Assembly: GCA_945865815.1 (NCBI GenBank)
Contig: CAMBFR010000045.1
Coordinates: 1 to 32,508, forward strand
Length of the DNA: 32,508 bases
Source of the DNA: Candidatus Sulfopaludibacter sp. SbA3
GTDB taxonomy: Bacteria > Acidobacteriota > Terriglobia > 20CM-2-55-15
Direction of reading: 5' to 3'
Both the position numbers and the translations under genes were made by a program. Below, piece by piece: positions 7,364-16,006 of this stretch. Each line of letters begins with the position of its first letter. Within the stretch, counting starts at the first letter, position 1. The notes under the pieces are model-generated. The model was not told the DNA's origin, made no database searches, and was given only the letters and a program-made list of their open reading frames with translations.

Positions 7364-8446
7364 TTACGAGAGACCTTCCGGAAAAAAGACCCGCTGAAAA
7401 AACCAGAACGTGCCGGCGGCGATCACCACGATCGAGCCGGCGAACGCGAGCCGCCGCCATGCCTGCTCGTTGCGCGATTTCAGCGCCGCAAGCGCCAAGG
7501 CGACGGCTACCACTACAAGCAGCTGTCCGATTTCCACGCCCAGGTTGAACGAAAACAGGGACCAGCCCAGTGCCTGCGACGGCAGGTTCATTTCGCGCAG
7601 CACGTTTGCGAACCCAAATCCGTGTATGAATCCGAAAAACAGGGCGATCCAGGCCCGCATGTCGCGTCCGCCCTGGGCGAGAAGATTGTCGGCGCCTACG
7701 TAAACGATGCTCAATGCGATGGCGGGCTCAATAATGTTTGCCGGGGGGCTCAGGAGGTTGAGCGCCGCCAGCGACAGCGTAATGCTGTGCGCGATCGTGA
7801 ATGAAGTCACAACGAGCAGAAGCCGGCGGATGCTTCCGCCGAGCAGCAACAGGCCCACAAGAAACAACAGGTGATCGGGACCGATCAGGATGTGATGAAT
7901 GCCGGAAGGTACAAACCGCCGCACTACGGCGAATACGCCCTGGCGCGTGCCGGCGAAGTATTCCGTCGAAGCGTGGTTGGCATCGAGAATGAGCTGGGAT
8001 GTGAGTTCGTCGTTCTCGTACACGTTGACGAAGGTCTGGTGCACTGGATCGTAAGGGAACATGGCCGTCGTCACCGTGACCATGCCGGGCATGGCATCCA
8101 CCGCATAGCGAATGCTGAAGCGAAGCGACTGCCGGTCTGTCAGGATTTCGGGCGCTGACCACTCGCCTGTCAGCACGCGGCCGTCCGCGGCAATTTCCAG
8201 TCGCGAAGCCAGCAGCGTGCGAATCGCTTCCGCGCGTTGTGCGACGACGGCGGGCTCGAGCAATCGTTCAATCGGCGCGAGTCCGATGTCGTGCGCGATG
8301 TCGAAAATGTGAGCGACCAGGGATACCTCGACCATGCGTGGCCGAAGCTGGAGGTCCAGGAAACTGAATGGCACGGGATGGGCAGCCGCCGGCCGCGCAA
8401 ACAGCAGCGCGGCGGCCAGCAATATCACCCTGCCGCGGTATCTCAT
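7364..8446 (-). CDS. HupE/UreJ-family integral membrane protein
   Basis: The 360-residue protein has a cleavable signal peptide (MRYRGRVILLAAALLFARPA, then AAAHP), an extracytoplasmic domain of about 170 residues, and a C-terminal membrane domain of six or seven helices. The domain has the HupE/UreJ signature: HHILIGPDHLLFLVGLLLLG, SFTIAHSITLSLA, YVGADNLL, FGFIHGFGFA and FNLGVEIGQ. Conserved His and Asp residues inside helices suggest transition-metal (Ni/Co) handling, but this exported-domain subtype has no established substrate. ATG 8446 gives a clean signal peptide; ATG 8470 would add eight residues. It is convergent with the DUF4159 gene. Confidence 0.85.
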   Translation of the reverse strand: MRYRGRVILLAAALLFARPAAAHPVPFSFLDLQLRPRMVEVSLVAHIFDIAHDIGLAPIERLLEPAVVAQRAEAIRTLLASRLEIAADGRVLTGEWSAPEILTDRQSLRFSIRYAVDAMPGMVTVTTAMFPYDPVHQTFVNVYENDELTSQLILDANHASTEYFAGTRQGVFAVVRRFVPSGIHHILIGPDHLLFLVGLLLLGGSIRRLLLVVTSFTIAHSITLSLAALNLLSPPANIIEPAIALSIVYVGADNLLAQGGRDMRAWIALFFGFIHGFGFANVLREMNLPSQALGWSLFSFNLGVEIGQLLVVVAVALALAALKSRNEQAWRRLAFAGSIVVIAAGTFWFFQRVFFPEGLS

Positions 8447-8515
8447 GGCGCGAATTCTACTCCTAATCATTAAGGAAAATTCATAGACTCTTCAGAATCG
8501 AGCCCGTTCCCGCGA

Positions 8516-8524
8516 TGGTACAAT
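8516..8524 (+). promoter_or_regulatory. Candidate extended -10 promoter for the cytochrome lipoprotein operon
   Basis: TGGTACAAT is an extended -10 (TG-N-TACAAT) located 44 bases before the ATG at 8568. No convincing -35 box is seen, which is normal for extended -10 promoters. An AGGAGG ribosome-binding site follows just before the start codon. Confidence 0.4.
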
Positions 8525-8567
8525 CCGGCAGCCTGTCCTTTCGGAAATAGTCATTTCAGGAGGCCTT

Positions 8568-9161
8568 ATGCGCACATACCTTTCACTTTTTGCAGCAAGC
8601 GTTTTGGTTCTTTTCGCCGCCGGGTGCACTGCACCTGAACCGCCTCCGCCCGCTGCTCCGGCCACGGATTACAAGCCTACAGCCACCATTAAGGAGATCA
8701 TGGATTCGATGGTCGATCCCAGCGCCGACGTGATCTGGGAATCCGTTGCCACTTATGTTTCCGCCGCCGGGATCGAAGAGAGGGCTCCCAAGAACGACGA
8801 GGAGTGGGCAGTGGTCCGGAGGAACGCCATCATTTTGATGGAAAGCAGCAACCTGCTGGCGATTCCCGGCCGCCATGTCGCCAAGCCCGGCGAGAAGGCC
8901 GAAGATCCCGCCGTCGAATTGTCGCCCGAGGAGATTGACAAGTTGATCCAGGAGGACCCGGCGGCCTGGACACAACTCGCGCACGGCCTTCAGGAATCGG
9001 TTGCGCCGGTGCTGGAGGCAATCGACAAGAAGAGCGCGGAAGGTGTGTTGTACTCCGCCGACAAGATCGACATTGCATGTGAAAACTGTCACTTGAAGTA
9101 CTGGTACCCGAACGACAAGAGGCCGGGAGCCGAGCCGGCATCCGCGCCCGAGTCGAAGTAA
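8568..9161 (+). CDS. Predicted c-type cytochrome lipoprotein (class II/cytochrome c'-like)
   Basis: The 197-residue protein has a lipoprotein signal peptide with lipobox FAAGC (Cys20) and a Pro/Ala linker. A mainly helical domain then ends with a single covalent haem motif CENCH (residues 171-175) close to the C-terminus. One CXXCH in the last helix of a helical bundle is the arrangement of class II cytochromes (c'/c556). It should act on the outer side of the cytoplasmic membrane as an electron carrier or gas/redox sensor; the function is inferred. AGGAGG precedes the ATG. The cupredoxin-like gene follows 16 nt downstream and the two are probably cotranscribed. Confidence 0.78.
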   Translation: MRTYLSLFAASVLVLFAAGCTAPEPPPPAAPATDYKPTATIKEIMDSMVDPSADVIWESVATYVSAAGIEERAPKNDEEWAVVRRNAIILMESSNLLAIPGRHVAKPGEKAEDPAVELSPEEIDKLIQEDPAAWTQLAHGLQESVAPVLEAIDKKSAEGVLYSADKIDIACENCHLKYWYPNDKRPGAEPASAPESK

Positions 9162-9177
9162 GCATCAGGAGGCAGTA

Positions 9178-9930
9178 ATGAAAGCTAATATTCATCTGTT
9201 GACGACGGTGTCGTTGGCCGCGGCTATCGTCGCGGCTGCCGTAGCCGGTGGGGGTTGGACTGCGTCCGCGCAGACGTCTACCGGAACAATCCGAGGGCGG
9301 ATCCGCCTTACGGGAAAGTCGCCGGGCAATGCGATCATCCGGATGGGCCGAGATCCCAAGTGCGCTGAAATGAACCGCGGCAAACGCATCCTTCAGGAAT
9401 CCGTTGTTACGAGCGCCGACGGCGGACTGGCAAATGTCTTCGTCAAGCTTCAGGGAAAGTTTCCGCAAACTCCGGTTCCTGCCGCGCCGGTGGCAGTCGA
9501 TCAACGGAGTTGTGTCTACATTCCCCGCATGGTGGGCGCCCGCGTCGGCCAGACGGTCGAGATCAAGAACAGCGATCAACTGCTGCACAACGTTCACGCC
9601 ATATCCGACCTGACCAACGGCTTCAACGTCGGCCAACCAATCGCAGGATTGGTCCACAAATTCGTGCCGAAAGCTGAGGAAATGGTCCGCGTCAAATGCG
9701 AGATCCATAGCTGGATGACGCTTCTTATCGGCGTGGTGAATCACCCGTACTTTGCCGTCAGCGGCAATACCGGCAGCTTCGAGATCGCCCGCGTCCCTCC
9801 GGGAACCTACACGGTCGAAGCCTGGCACGAACAGTACGGCATGCTTACAAAAACGGTTCGCGTCGCAGCAGGCGCCGCCGCGACAGTTGATTTTGCCTAT
9901 ACCGGCGCCGAAAAACCCGCAGCCAGGTAA
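9178..9930 (+). CDS. Exported cupredoxin-like / carboxypeptidase-regulatory-like domain protein
   Basis: The 250-residue protein has an N-terminal signal peptide (to about residue 31, TASAQ) and then a beta-rich region. A blue-copper-like site can be read: His137 in LLHNVHA, then Cys174, His177 and Met180 in VKCEIHSWM, the Cys-x2-His-x2-Met spacing of amicyanin-type proteins. The last 60 residues (GSFEIARVPPGTYTVEAWHE) are a carboxypeptidase-regulatory-like Ig repeat. It probably binds copper and transfers electrons outside the cytoplasm, plausibly with the cytochrome encoded just upstream. AGGAGG precedes the ATG. Copper binding is inferred from the ligand pattern only. Confidence 0.8.
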   Translation: MKANIHLLTTVSLAAAIVAAAVAGGGWTASAQTSTGTIRGRIRLTGKSPGNAIIRMGRDPKCAEMNRGKRILQESVVTSADGGLANVFVKLQGKFPQTPVPAAPVAVDQRSCVYIPRMVGARVGQTVEIKNSDQLLHNVHAISDLTNGFNVGQPIAGLVHKFVPKAEEMVRVKCEIHSWMTLLIGVVNHPYFAVSGNTGSFEIARVPPGTYTVEAWHEQYGMLTKTVRVAAGAAATVDFAYTGAEKPAAR

Positions 9931-9936
9931 CATTGG

Positions 9937-10000
9937 GGAGATCTGGGGACAGACTCCGAATTCCGTAGTTCAGGAATTAGGAGTCTGTCCCCAGATCTCC
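9937..10000. repeat. Long palindromic intergenic element (28-bp arms)
   Basis: Arms 9937-9964 and 9973-10000 are inverted repeats with a single mismatch, around the 8-nt loop GTAGTTCA. The core GGGGACAGACTCC pairs with GGAGTCTGTCCCC. The loop and its flank (GTAGTTCAGGAATT) are the same as in the palindrome at the end of the window, although the arm sequences differ. It lies between the cupredoxin-like and small membrane protein genes and could form a very stable RNA hairpin. Confidence 0.9.
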
Positions 10001-10020
10001 GATCTCCCCCGAGGTGACTT

Positions 10021-10479
10021 ATGAAGGGATTGCTGAAATGGCCATTGATCGCCGCGGCAGTTGTTGTTGTCCTGCGGGTCGTACTGGAGAGGGCCGGATC
10101 GCCGGATTCGCTGAATAACATTTTCAGCGTTGTCATATTGTACGTGCTGATCTGTCCTCTTTACTTTGCGTTCCGGATTGCGAACAGCGAAACAGCGCGT
10201 CCATACCTTGCGCTGTTAAAGACCACGGCGCTCTATGCCGCGCTGGCCCGCGCCATGGTCATTCCCACCTACTGGCTGGCCTACATCTACAGCTGGCAGC
10301 AACCGCGATTCAGCGCGGCCCAGGGCGGCGTTGTTGGCCCGGATGTCACGCCGCTCACGGCGTATGTAGTGGTCCCACTCCTTGCAGCCGCTGCATGGAT
10401 TGTTTTTTCAGTCGTTGCCGGCGGAGGACTCGGTTCGATCGTTATTGCAGTGAAGCGCAGGTCGGCAAAAAAGGCGTAA
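10021..10479 (+). CDS. Small integral membrane protein, unknown function
   Basis: The 152-residue protein has about four hydrophobic segments (near residues 5-22, 33-52, 65-88 and 110-135) and a basic C-terminal tail (AVKRRSAKKA). No family is recognised. The start is supported by GAGGTGA upstream of ATG 10021. It follows the cytochrome and cupredoxin-like genes in the same direction, but a strong palindrome separates it from them, so cotranscription is uncertain. A membrane partner or anchor for those redox proteins is possible but speculative. Confidence 0.65.
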   Translation: MKGLLKWPLIAAAVVVVLRVVLERAGSPDSLNNIFSVVILYVLICPLYFAFRIANSETARPYLALLKTTALYAALARAMVIPTYWLAYIYSWQQPRFSAAQGGVVGPDVTPLTAYVVVPLLAAAAWIVFSVVAGGGLGSIVIAVKRRSAKKA

Positions 10480-10559
10480 GCCAGGTGAAGCGAGGACCAC
10501 GAGGGCGGCCGCAGCAGATCAGATCATCTTCTTGATCCCGAGTTTCCTTTATACAGAAC

Positions 10560-12992
10560 CTATTCGCTGCGAAGCGCGACCATCGGATCCACGGCAGTGG
10601 CTCGGCGCGCGGGAATCCACGAAGCCGCCAGCGCGACCACGATCAATAAAGCGGCGGCCCATCCGATTGTTGCCGGATCGAGTGGTTCGACCTCGAAGAG
10701 GATGCCTGAAAGCAGGCGCGAAAACGGAATCGAGGCCAGGCCGCCAATCGCGAGGCCGATTGCCGCCATCGCCGCGCCCTCTTTGAGAATCATCCAAAGG
10801 ATCGTGCCGCGCTCTGCGCCGAGCGCGAGACGAATTCCGATCTCATTCCTGCGCTGGCTGACTGAGAATGCAAGCACGCCTGCCACTCCGACGGTCGCGA
10901 TGGCGAGCGCGAGCAGCGCAAACAAGCCAATCAATGCCGCGTTGAGTCTTTGCGGGGCAAGCGTTTCGTCGCGGATTTCCTCCAGCGTCTGGACGTGATC
11001 GACAGGACGGTTCGGATCCAGCTGCCGGATTGTTTCCACCACGCGCAGCGCAAGCCCGTCCGGAGACCCGGCCGTCCGCACCAGCAGCGTGGATTGTGCC
11101 GATACCTGCTTGTCGGGCTGATACAGCGTGTGCATTGGAGCCCTTTCGATGCCATCGGCCCGGGAGTCGGCCGCAACACCGACCACTTCCGCCGGCATGG
11201 ACCAATTGCCGTTGAACAACCGCCAGCTTATGCGTCGGCCGATCGGGTCCTGTTCTTTGAAGTAATAGCGCGCCATCGACTCGCTGAGAATTGCCACCCG
11301 TGGCGAGTCTGCCATGTCACCGGGCAGAAAGGCGCGTCCGGCTCGTAATGTCGTGCCAATGGTTTCGAAGTAACCTTCGCTCACGATTCGACTCACCAGC
11401 ATCGGTGCAGATGCGGCTGCGTCAGGGTTCATACCATCGTTACCATCAATGCGAATTTCACGCCTTACCGGGAATGATCCCGCCAGCGGTGCGGCTGAAG
11501 CCATTGCCACCGACTCGACCGTGTTCTCTTCCTTGACGCGATTGATGAGATCCTGCGAAAACTGCAATTGCCGTGCGTCCTGATCGGTGAAATCGGGCGT
11601 CTCAAGGCTGAGTACGTTCGAGAGGTCGAATCCGGGATCCACGGCGTACAACTGCATCAGGCTTCGCGTCAGCAGTCCCGCCCCGATCAAAAGCATGAAG
11701 GATACCGCCAGCTGGCTGACCACGAGCGCCTGCTGTGCGCGCCGCCGCTTCAAGGTTGCGGTTGCGCGGGCGCCGGCGGCCATCGACGAGACCGGATCGG
11801 TCAGGAATTTCAGGCGTGGAACCCACGCGAACAGTATTGCGGTTCCCGTGGAGACCAGAAGCGTGAATGCGAGCACGGAGCCGTCGAGAGCGATCTCTCC
11901 GGTGCGCGCGGTGAAACGGGCCGTATACGCGATCAGCAGGTCGAGACCGGCAATGGCGAAGGCGACTCCAAGGAGTCCGCCGAACAACGAGAGCATCAGG
12001 TTTTCTGCGAGCAACTGCCGCCGCAGGCTGCCGCGCGGAGCGCCAAGTGCGGCACGCACCGCCATCTCCCGCTCTCGTTGTGTAAGCCGCGTGAGCGTCA
12101 GATTCGCAACGTTGGCGCAAGCTATGATCAGAACAAGAGCAGTCGTGCCGAGCAGGATCAGCAGGGTCGGGCGGGCGCCCGCAGTCAATTCATCCTTCCA
12201 TGGCGTGACGACGACATCGTAGCCGCGCGATTCCGGATACGACGCGGGATACTCCGCGTGAAGCCGCGAAGCAATCTGACGCAACTCGGCCTGTGCCTGT
12301 TCCACTGTGGCGCCTGGCGCAAGCCGCGCATACACATCGGTCATGCGATGGATGCGCTCGTCCTGCATCGACGCGCCCATGTAGTGGTCGTTGGCCGCGT
12401 AGTTGACATAGAAGTCCTGGATCCGCTCGGTCGCGTAGTGCGACCCGGGCTCGAGAATGCCGACGATGACAGCCCTCTTCACCGTAAGATCCAGGACCTG
12501 GCCGACGATCGTGGGATCCGATCCGAATACGCGCTGCCAGTATCCATGAGTCAGCACCACAACAGGCGGCGCCGACCTGCTTTCATCTTCGGCAACAAGC
12601 ATCCGGCCCGCGAGCGGCCGCATTCCAAGGATCTCGAAAAAATTGGCCGTCACGAGGCCGCCGGTGGCGCGATGCGGGTCTCCGTGGCCCAGAACGTTGA
12701 ACGTCCAGTCGCCGAACTCGACAAACTCGTCAATGGTGGTCGACTGCGATCGATAGTCGGCAACCTCTGCAAACGAAAAATTGGTGTTCTCGACGCCTGC
12801 CCGAACCGCGGGCTGGCGAAGATGCATGATGCGGTCCGCCTGCGGGTACGGCAGCGGCCGGAGAAGTACTCCATTAATGATGCTGAAGATTGCGGTGTTG
12901 GCTCCGATTCCCAGGGCCAGCGTCAGGACGACCGTAGCCGCGAAGCCGGGCGTTCGCCGCAGACTCCGAAGTCCATATTTCAGATCGCGCAT
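10560..12992 (-). CDS. MacB/FtsX-type ABC transporter permease of the acidobacterial duplicated orphan permease (ADOP) type
   Basis: The protein of about 810 residues begins MRDLKYGLRSLRRTPGFAAT, the typical ADOP/MacB-PCD opening. It has one helix, a large extracytoplasmic domain (GLVTANFFEILGMRPLAGR, FGSDPTIVGQVL), three helices (FtsX domain 1), a second periplasmic domain and a final FtsX domain ending PARRATAVDPMVALRSE. This two-module, roughly 800-residue layout without a fused or adjacent ATPase is characteristic of Acidobacteriota paralogues and suggests export or mechanotransmission in the envelope. ATG 12992 fits the family N-terminus; ATGs at 13001 and 13010 are alternatives. It is divergent from the ABC-F gene. 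Confidence 0.9.
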   Translation of the reverse strand: MRDLKYGLRSLRRTPGFAATVVLTLALGIGANTAIFSIINGVLLRPLPYPQADRIMHLRQPAVRAGVENTNFSFAEVADYRSQSTTIDEFVEFGDWTFNVLGHGDPHRATGGLVTANFFEILGMRPLAGRMLVAEDESRSAPPVVVLTHGYWQRVFGSDPTIVGQVLDLTVKRAVIVGILEPGSHYATERIQDFYVNYAANDHYMGASMQDERIHRMTDVYARLAPGATVEQAQAELRQIASRLHAEYPASYPESRGYDVVVTPWKDELTAGARPTLLILLGTTALVLIIACANVANLTLTRLTQREREMAVRAALGAPRGSLRRQLLAENLMLSLFGGLLGVAFAIAGLDLLIAYTARFTARTGEIALDGSVLAFTLLVSTGTAILFAWVPRLKFLTDPVSSMAAGARATATLKRRRAQQALVVSQLAVSFMLLIGAGLLTRSLMQLYAVDPGFDLSNVLSLETPDFTDQDARQLQFSQDLINRVKEENTVESVAMASAAPLAGSFPVRREIRIDGNDGMNPDAAASAPMLVSRIVSEGYFETIGTTLRAGRAFLPGDMADSPRVAILSESMARYYFKEQDPIGRRISWRLFNGNWSMPAEVVGVAADSRADGIERAPMHTLYQPDKQVSAQSTLLVRTAGSPDGLALRVVETIRQLDPNRPVDHVQTLEEIRDETLAPQRLNAALIGLFALLALAIATVGVAGVLAFSVSQRRNEIGIRLALGAERGTILWMILKEGAAMAAIGLAIGGLASIPFSRLLSGILFEVEPLDPATIGWAAALLIVVALAASWIPARRATAVDPMVALRSE

Positions 12993-13067
12993 TATCTCCA
13001 TGCCATGCAAATGTACTCGCGCCCGTGGAAACTGTGAACGAAATTGGTGTTACGCTAACAGGTTGTC

Positions 13068-14705
13068 ATGATCTCTTTTTCCCGCATTAACAAGCAGTAC
13101 GGACGGCAGGTGCTGTTCGTCGACGCGTCGTTTCAGCTCAACCCGGGCGAAAAGGTGGGACTGGTCGGTCCCAACGGCTCGGGCAAGACTACGCTGTTCC
13201 GCATGATCGTCGGCGAAGAGGGGGCCGACGAGGGCGATGTCTCCGTGCCGAGAAAGCTGACCATCGGTTACTTCCGGCAGGACGTGGAAGAAATGTCGGG
13301 CCGCTCTGTGCTCGACGAGGCAATCGCCGGGAGCGGCCGCGTTGGCGGCCTGCACCATGAACTCGAATCCCTGCAGCATGCCCTCGGAGACCCGGCGCGC
13401 TCCGCGGAGATGGACACGATACTGGCGCGCTTCGGCGAAGTGCAGGAAGAGTACGAGCACTTCGGCGGCTACGCGCTCGAGAGCCAGGCTCGCGAAGTGC
13501 TTCTCGGCCTTGGTTTCGACGATGAACGGATCGACGGCGATGTGGGAGCGCTCTCCGGCGGCTGGAAGATGCGGGTGGCGATGGCTCGCGTGCTGCTCGG
13601 ACGCCCGGACGTGCTCCTCATGGACGAACCCACCAACCACCTGGATATCGAGTCCATAGTCTGGCTGGAGACTTTCCTGAAGTCGCTTCCCGGCGCGCTG
13701 CTGATGACTTCGCACGACCGCGAATTCATGAACCGCATTGTCACGAAGATTGCCGAGATCGACGCCGGCGAGATCACCATCTACTCGGGCAACTACGACT
13801 TCTATGAACGCGAACGCGGTATCCGCGAAACCAACCGCGAGGCGGCATACGCCCGGCAGCAGGCAATGCTTGCGAAGGAGCAGCGCTTTATCGATCGTTT
13901 TGCCGCGCACGCTGCCAAGGCGGCGCAGGTGCAAAGCCGTGTAAAGGCGCTCGACAAGATCGAAAAGATCGAGTTGCCGAAAAAGCGCCGCGTGGTGAAT
14001 TTCAGCTTCCGCCAACCTCCGCGGTCCGGCGACCAGGTCGCGGCGATCGAAGACCTCCGCAAGGCATACGGCCGCCGCGTGGTCTTCGACGGGCTGACGA
14101 TCAACATCCGCCGCGGCGAGCGCTGGTGCGTGATGGGAAAGAATGGAGCCGGCAAGTCCACGCTGCTCAAGATGGTGGCCGGGGCGCTCGATCCGGATTC
14201 CGGGGCGGTCCGTCTTGGCGCGAGCCTTCAGATGGGCTATTTCGCCCAGCAGGCGCTCGATCTGCTCAATCCCGAACTGACAATCGAAGAGCAGCTTCGC
14301 AACGACTTCCCGGATGAAACGATCGGCTCGCTGAGAAGCCTTGCCGGTGCGTTCCAGTTTTCAGGCGATGACATCGACAAGAAGATCCGCGTCCTCTCCG
14401 GCGGCGAAAAGACGCGCCTGGTCATGGCGCGAATGCTTCTGAACCCGCCCAACTTCCTAGTACTCGACGAACCGACCAATCACCTCGATGTCGCCACCAA
14501 GGAGATGCTGATCGAGGCGCTGAAGGACTTCGAAGGCACCATGCTTTTCGTGTCGCACGACCGCGCGTTCCTGCGCGCGCTCAGCAACCGGGTTCTGGAA
14601 CTGGGAGGCGAGAGCGGCACCGATGTCCATGCGCACGCCTATCCGGGTTCCTACTCGGAATACGTCATCCGCACCGGCCACGAGGCGCCCGGCGTTCATC
14701 ACTGA
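13068..14705 (+). CDS. ABC-F family ATPase (translation factor type)
   Basis: The 545-residue soluble protein has two ABC domains in tandem: Walker A GPNGSGKTT and KNGAGKST, signatures ALSGGWKMR and LSGGEKTR, Walker B VLLMDEPTNHLD and LVLDEPTNHLD. They are joined by a charged helical linker (YERERGIRETNREAAYARQQ onward) of the P-site tRNA-interaction motif type. No membrane segments are present, as expected for ABC-F proteins, which act at the ribosomal E site or as antibiotic-protection factors; which subtype this is cannot be decided. The DUF3820 gene follows after five nucleotides and is probably cotranslated. Confidence 0.93.
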   Translation: MISFSRINKQYGRQVLFVDASFQLNPGEKVGLVGPNGSGKTTLFRMIVGEEGADEGDVSVPRKLTIGYFRQDVEEMSGRSVLDEAIAGSGRVGGLHHELESLQHALGDPARSAEMDTILARFGEVQEEYEHFGGYALESQAREVLLGLGFDDERIDGDVGALSGGWKMRVAMARVLLGRPDVLLMDEPTNHLDIESIVWLETFLKSLPGALLMTSHDREFMNRIVTKIAEIDAGEITIYSGNYDFYERERGIRETNREAAYARQQAMLAKEQRFIDRFAAHAAKAAQVQSRVKALDKIEKIELPKKRRVVNFSFRQPPRSGDQVAAIEDLRKAYGRRVVFDGLTINIRRGERWCVMGKNGAGKSTLLKMVAGALDPDSGAVRLGASLQMGYFAQQALDLLNPELTIEEQLRNDFPDETIGSLRSLAGAFQFSGDDIDKKIRVLSGGEKTRLVMARMLLNPPNFLVLDEPTNHLDVATKEMLIEALKDFEGTMLFVSHDRAFLRALSNRVLELGGESGTDVHAHAYPGSYSEYVIRTGHEAPGVHH

Positions 14706-14710
14706 TCCTG

Positions 14711-14932
14711 ATGGACGATCTGACCGAACTCGCAAACACACGAATGCCCTTTGGCAGATTCAAGGATCGCTATCTTGTCGATCTGCCCGAGGAGTATCTC
14801 GTCTGGTTTTCGCGGCAAGGCTTTCCTGAAGGAAAGCTGGGAAGAATGCTCGCGGCGATGCTCGAAATCAAAATCAACGGTCTGGAGAGACTCCTCGCTC
14901 CGCTGCGCCGGCGGAGCGAGGAGCGAAAATGA
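14711..14932 (+). CDS. DUF3820 family protein
   Basis: The 73-residue protein matches DUF3820: MPFGRFKDRYLVDLPEEYLV, then WFSRQGFPEGKLGRMLAAM, then a basic tail. Members are small cytoplasmic proteins, some linked to quorum-sensing-regulated virulence (PvfC-like), but no biochemical role is established. The start lies five nucleotides after the ABC-F stop without its own ribosome-binding site, so translation is likely coupled. The last twelve codons contain a perfect 13-bp hairpin that probably ends the transcript. It is convergent with the DUF6152 gene with a single base between the stop codons. Confidence 0.85.
   Translation: MDDLTELANTRMPFGRFKDRYLVDLPEEYLVWFSRQGFPEGKLGRMLAAMLEIKINGLERLLAPLRRRSEERK
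14891..14923. terminator. Perfect 13-bp hairpin at the junction of convergent genes
   Basis: CTCCTCGCTCCGC (14891-14903) pairs perfectly with GCGGAGCGAGGAG (14911-14923) around a 7-nt loop. It lies inside the last codons of the DUF3820 gene and 10 nt beyond the DUF6152 stop on the other strand. There is no U-tract, so it may act as a processing/stability hairpin or a Rho-independent-like block for both transcripts. Confidence 0.55.
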
Positions 14933-14933
14933 A

Positions 14934-15944
14934 TTAGTTGCGCAGAAACTGACGGGCCGTTTCAAGATCACACTTCTCATTCGAGTGCGGCATGGTGGGC
15001 CGGTAGAGCCACTGTCCGGACCACTCCACCGGCTTGGCCAGATACACGGCATCTTCGATCACGCCGGAATAGAGCAGGCTCTTGCCATCCGGACTGAGGC
15101 GGAAGCGTTCAATCAGGCTCTTCTGCGTGCTGCCGGGCAATGAAGTGGAAAGGCCGTTTGCGTGTTCCTTGAAATTGGCAGTCTCCACGACGAGCGTGTC
15201 TCCCTCCCATCGCCCCACGGAATGCCCTTGCAGGAAGGTTTCGCCGGCGGGCGGATGCTTACGACCGTCGAGAAAAACAGTGCGTTCGGAGTCCATCCAG
15301 TCCACCTTCATCACAACGCGGTCACGTTGAACAGTGATGGTATTGGCGACGGGGTAGAACATCAGCGCCGGCGCTCCAATGGGAATACAGTCCTTCTGTG
15401 TCGTTGCTTTTGGATCTACGTTGGTCATGGCGGCCTTGCCCTTTTCGGTCACGGGCCAGTTCCTCGAGCCGCCAAGGAATGCATTGAATTCCGTGCGTGG
15501 CGAGAACCAGGTGCCTGCAATACTGGTGGCCGTGTCATTTCTAGCCTCATAGATACTGCGCGAGCCGATATTCAATGGATAGTACGCCCCGTCCCGCTTG
15601 ACGAGATCTTTTCCCAGGATCAGCGTATCGGGGTTGTTCCGTCCGGGGTTGCCGGTAATCGTCACCACGTCGCCGACGGCTAACGAATTCTTGTTAAAAC
15701 CGAGCCCATTCAACACCGATGCGGCGCCCGCTTCGACTTCCATCGCTGTGGTTGACCCATCGGCCTTTCTGATCTGAAGGGTCATGTAAACATGCGGATT
15801 TCTGAACTTGTATTCCGTGATTGTACCGGTCACTTTGACTTCCTGCTGCGTGTTGAACGCGGCGGCGCTATGGTGCGCAAGAGCCGGAGAGGCAACCGGC
15901 AGCGACATGGAGCAGGCCAGGACGACTGTGGCGATCTTATTCAT
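14934..15944 (-). CDS. Exported DUF6152 family protein
   Basis: The 336-residue protein has a signal peptide (MNKIATVVLACSMSLPVASP, then ALA) followed directly by HHSAAAFN and the OB-like segment VKVTGTITEYKFRNPHVYMT and VGDVVTITGNPGRN. This His-His start plus 'FRNPH' pattern is the hallmark of DUF6152. A C-terminal region of about 200 residues contains GRWEGDTLVVETANFKE and LIERFRLSPDGKSLLY, typical of acidobacterial and proteobacterial exported proteins. Function unknown; an extracytoplasmic location is likely. ATG 15944 was chosen because GGGAGA lies 5 nt upstream. It is convergent with DUF3820. Confidence 0.82.
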   Translation of the reverse strand: MNKIATVVLACSMSLPVASPALAHHSAAAFNTQQEVKVTGTITEYKFRNPHVYMTLQIRKADGSTTAMEVEAGAASVLNGLGFNKNSLAVGDVVTITGNPGRNNPDTLILGKDLVKRDGAYYPLNIGSRSIYEARNDTATSIAGTWFSPRTEFNAFLGGSRNWPVTEKGKAAMTNVDPKATTQKDCIPIGAPALMFYPVANTITVQRDRVVMKVDWMDSERTVFLDGRKHPPAGETFLQGHSVGRWEGDTLVVETANFKEHANGLSTSLPGSTQKSLIERFRLSPDGKSLLYSGVIEDAVYLAKPVEWSGQWLYRPTMPHSNEKCDLETARQFLRN

Positions 15945-15967
15945 TGTTTTCTCCCGCGATGTTTTTC

Positions 15968-16006
15968 CCAAAATACACTTGGTTCGCCCGATATGCTATC
16001 TATGCA
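15968..16006. repeat. Left copy of a 39-bp direct repeat flanking the orphan antitoxin
   Basis: Starting CCAAAATAC, continuing TTCGCCCGATATGCTAT and ending TATGCA, this segment matches 16365-16403 at 33 of 39 positions with no gaps. It lies 24 bp upstream of the DUF6152 start. The insert between the copies (16007-16364) contains an inverted repeat and the antitoxin gene, as expected for an insertion that duplicated its target. Confidence 0.7.

Noticed and set aside
11568-13037. 489-codon plus-strand open frame
   Set aside because: Antisense to the MacB-like permease, whose motifs are clear. The translated sequence is Arg/Gln-rich without any family resemblance, as expected of a high-GC shadow frame.
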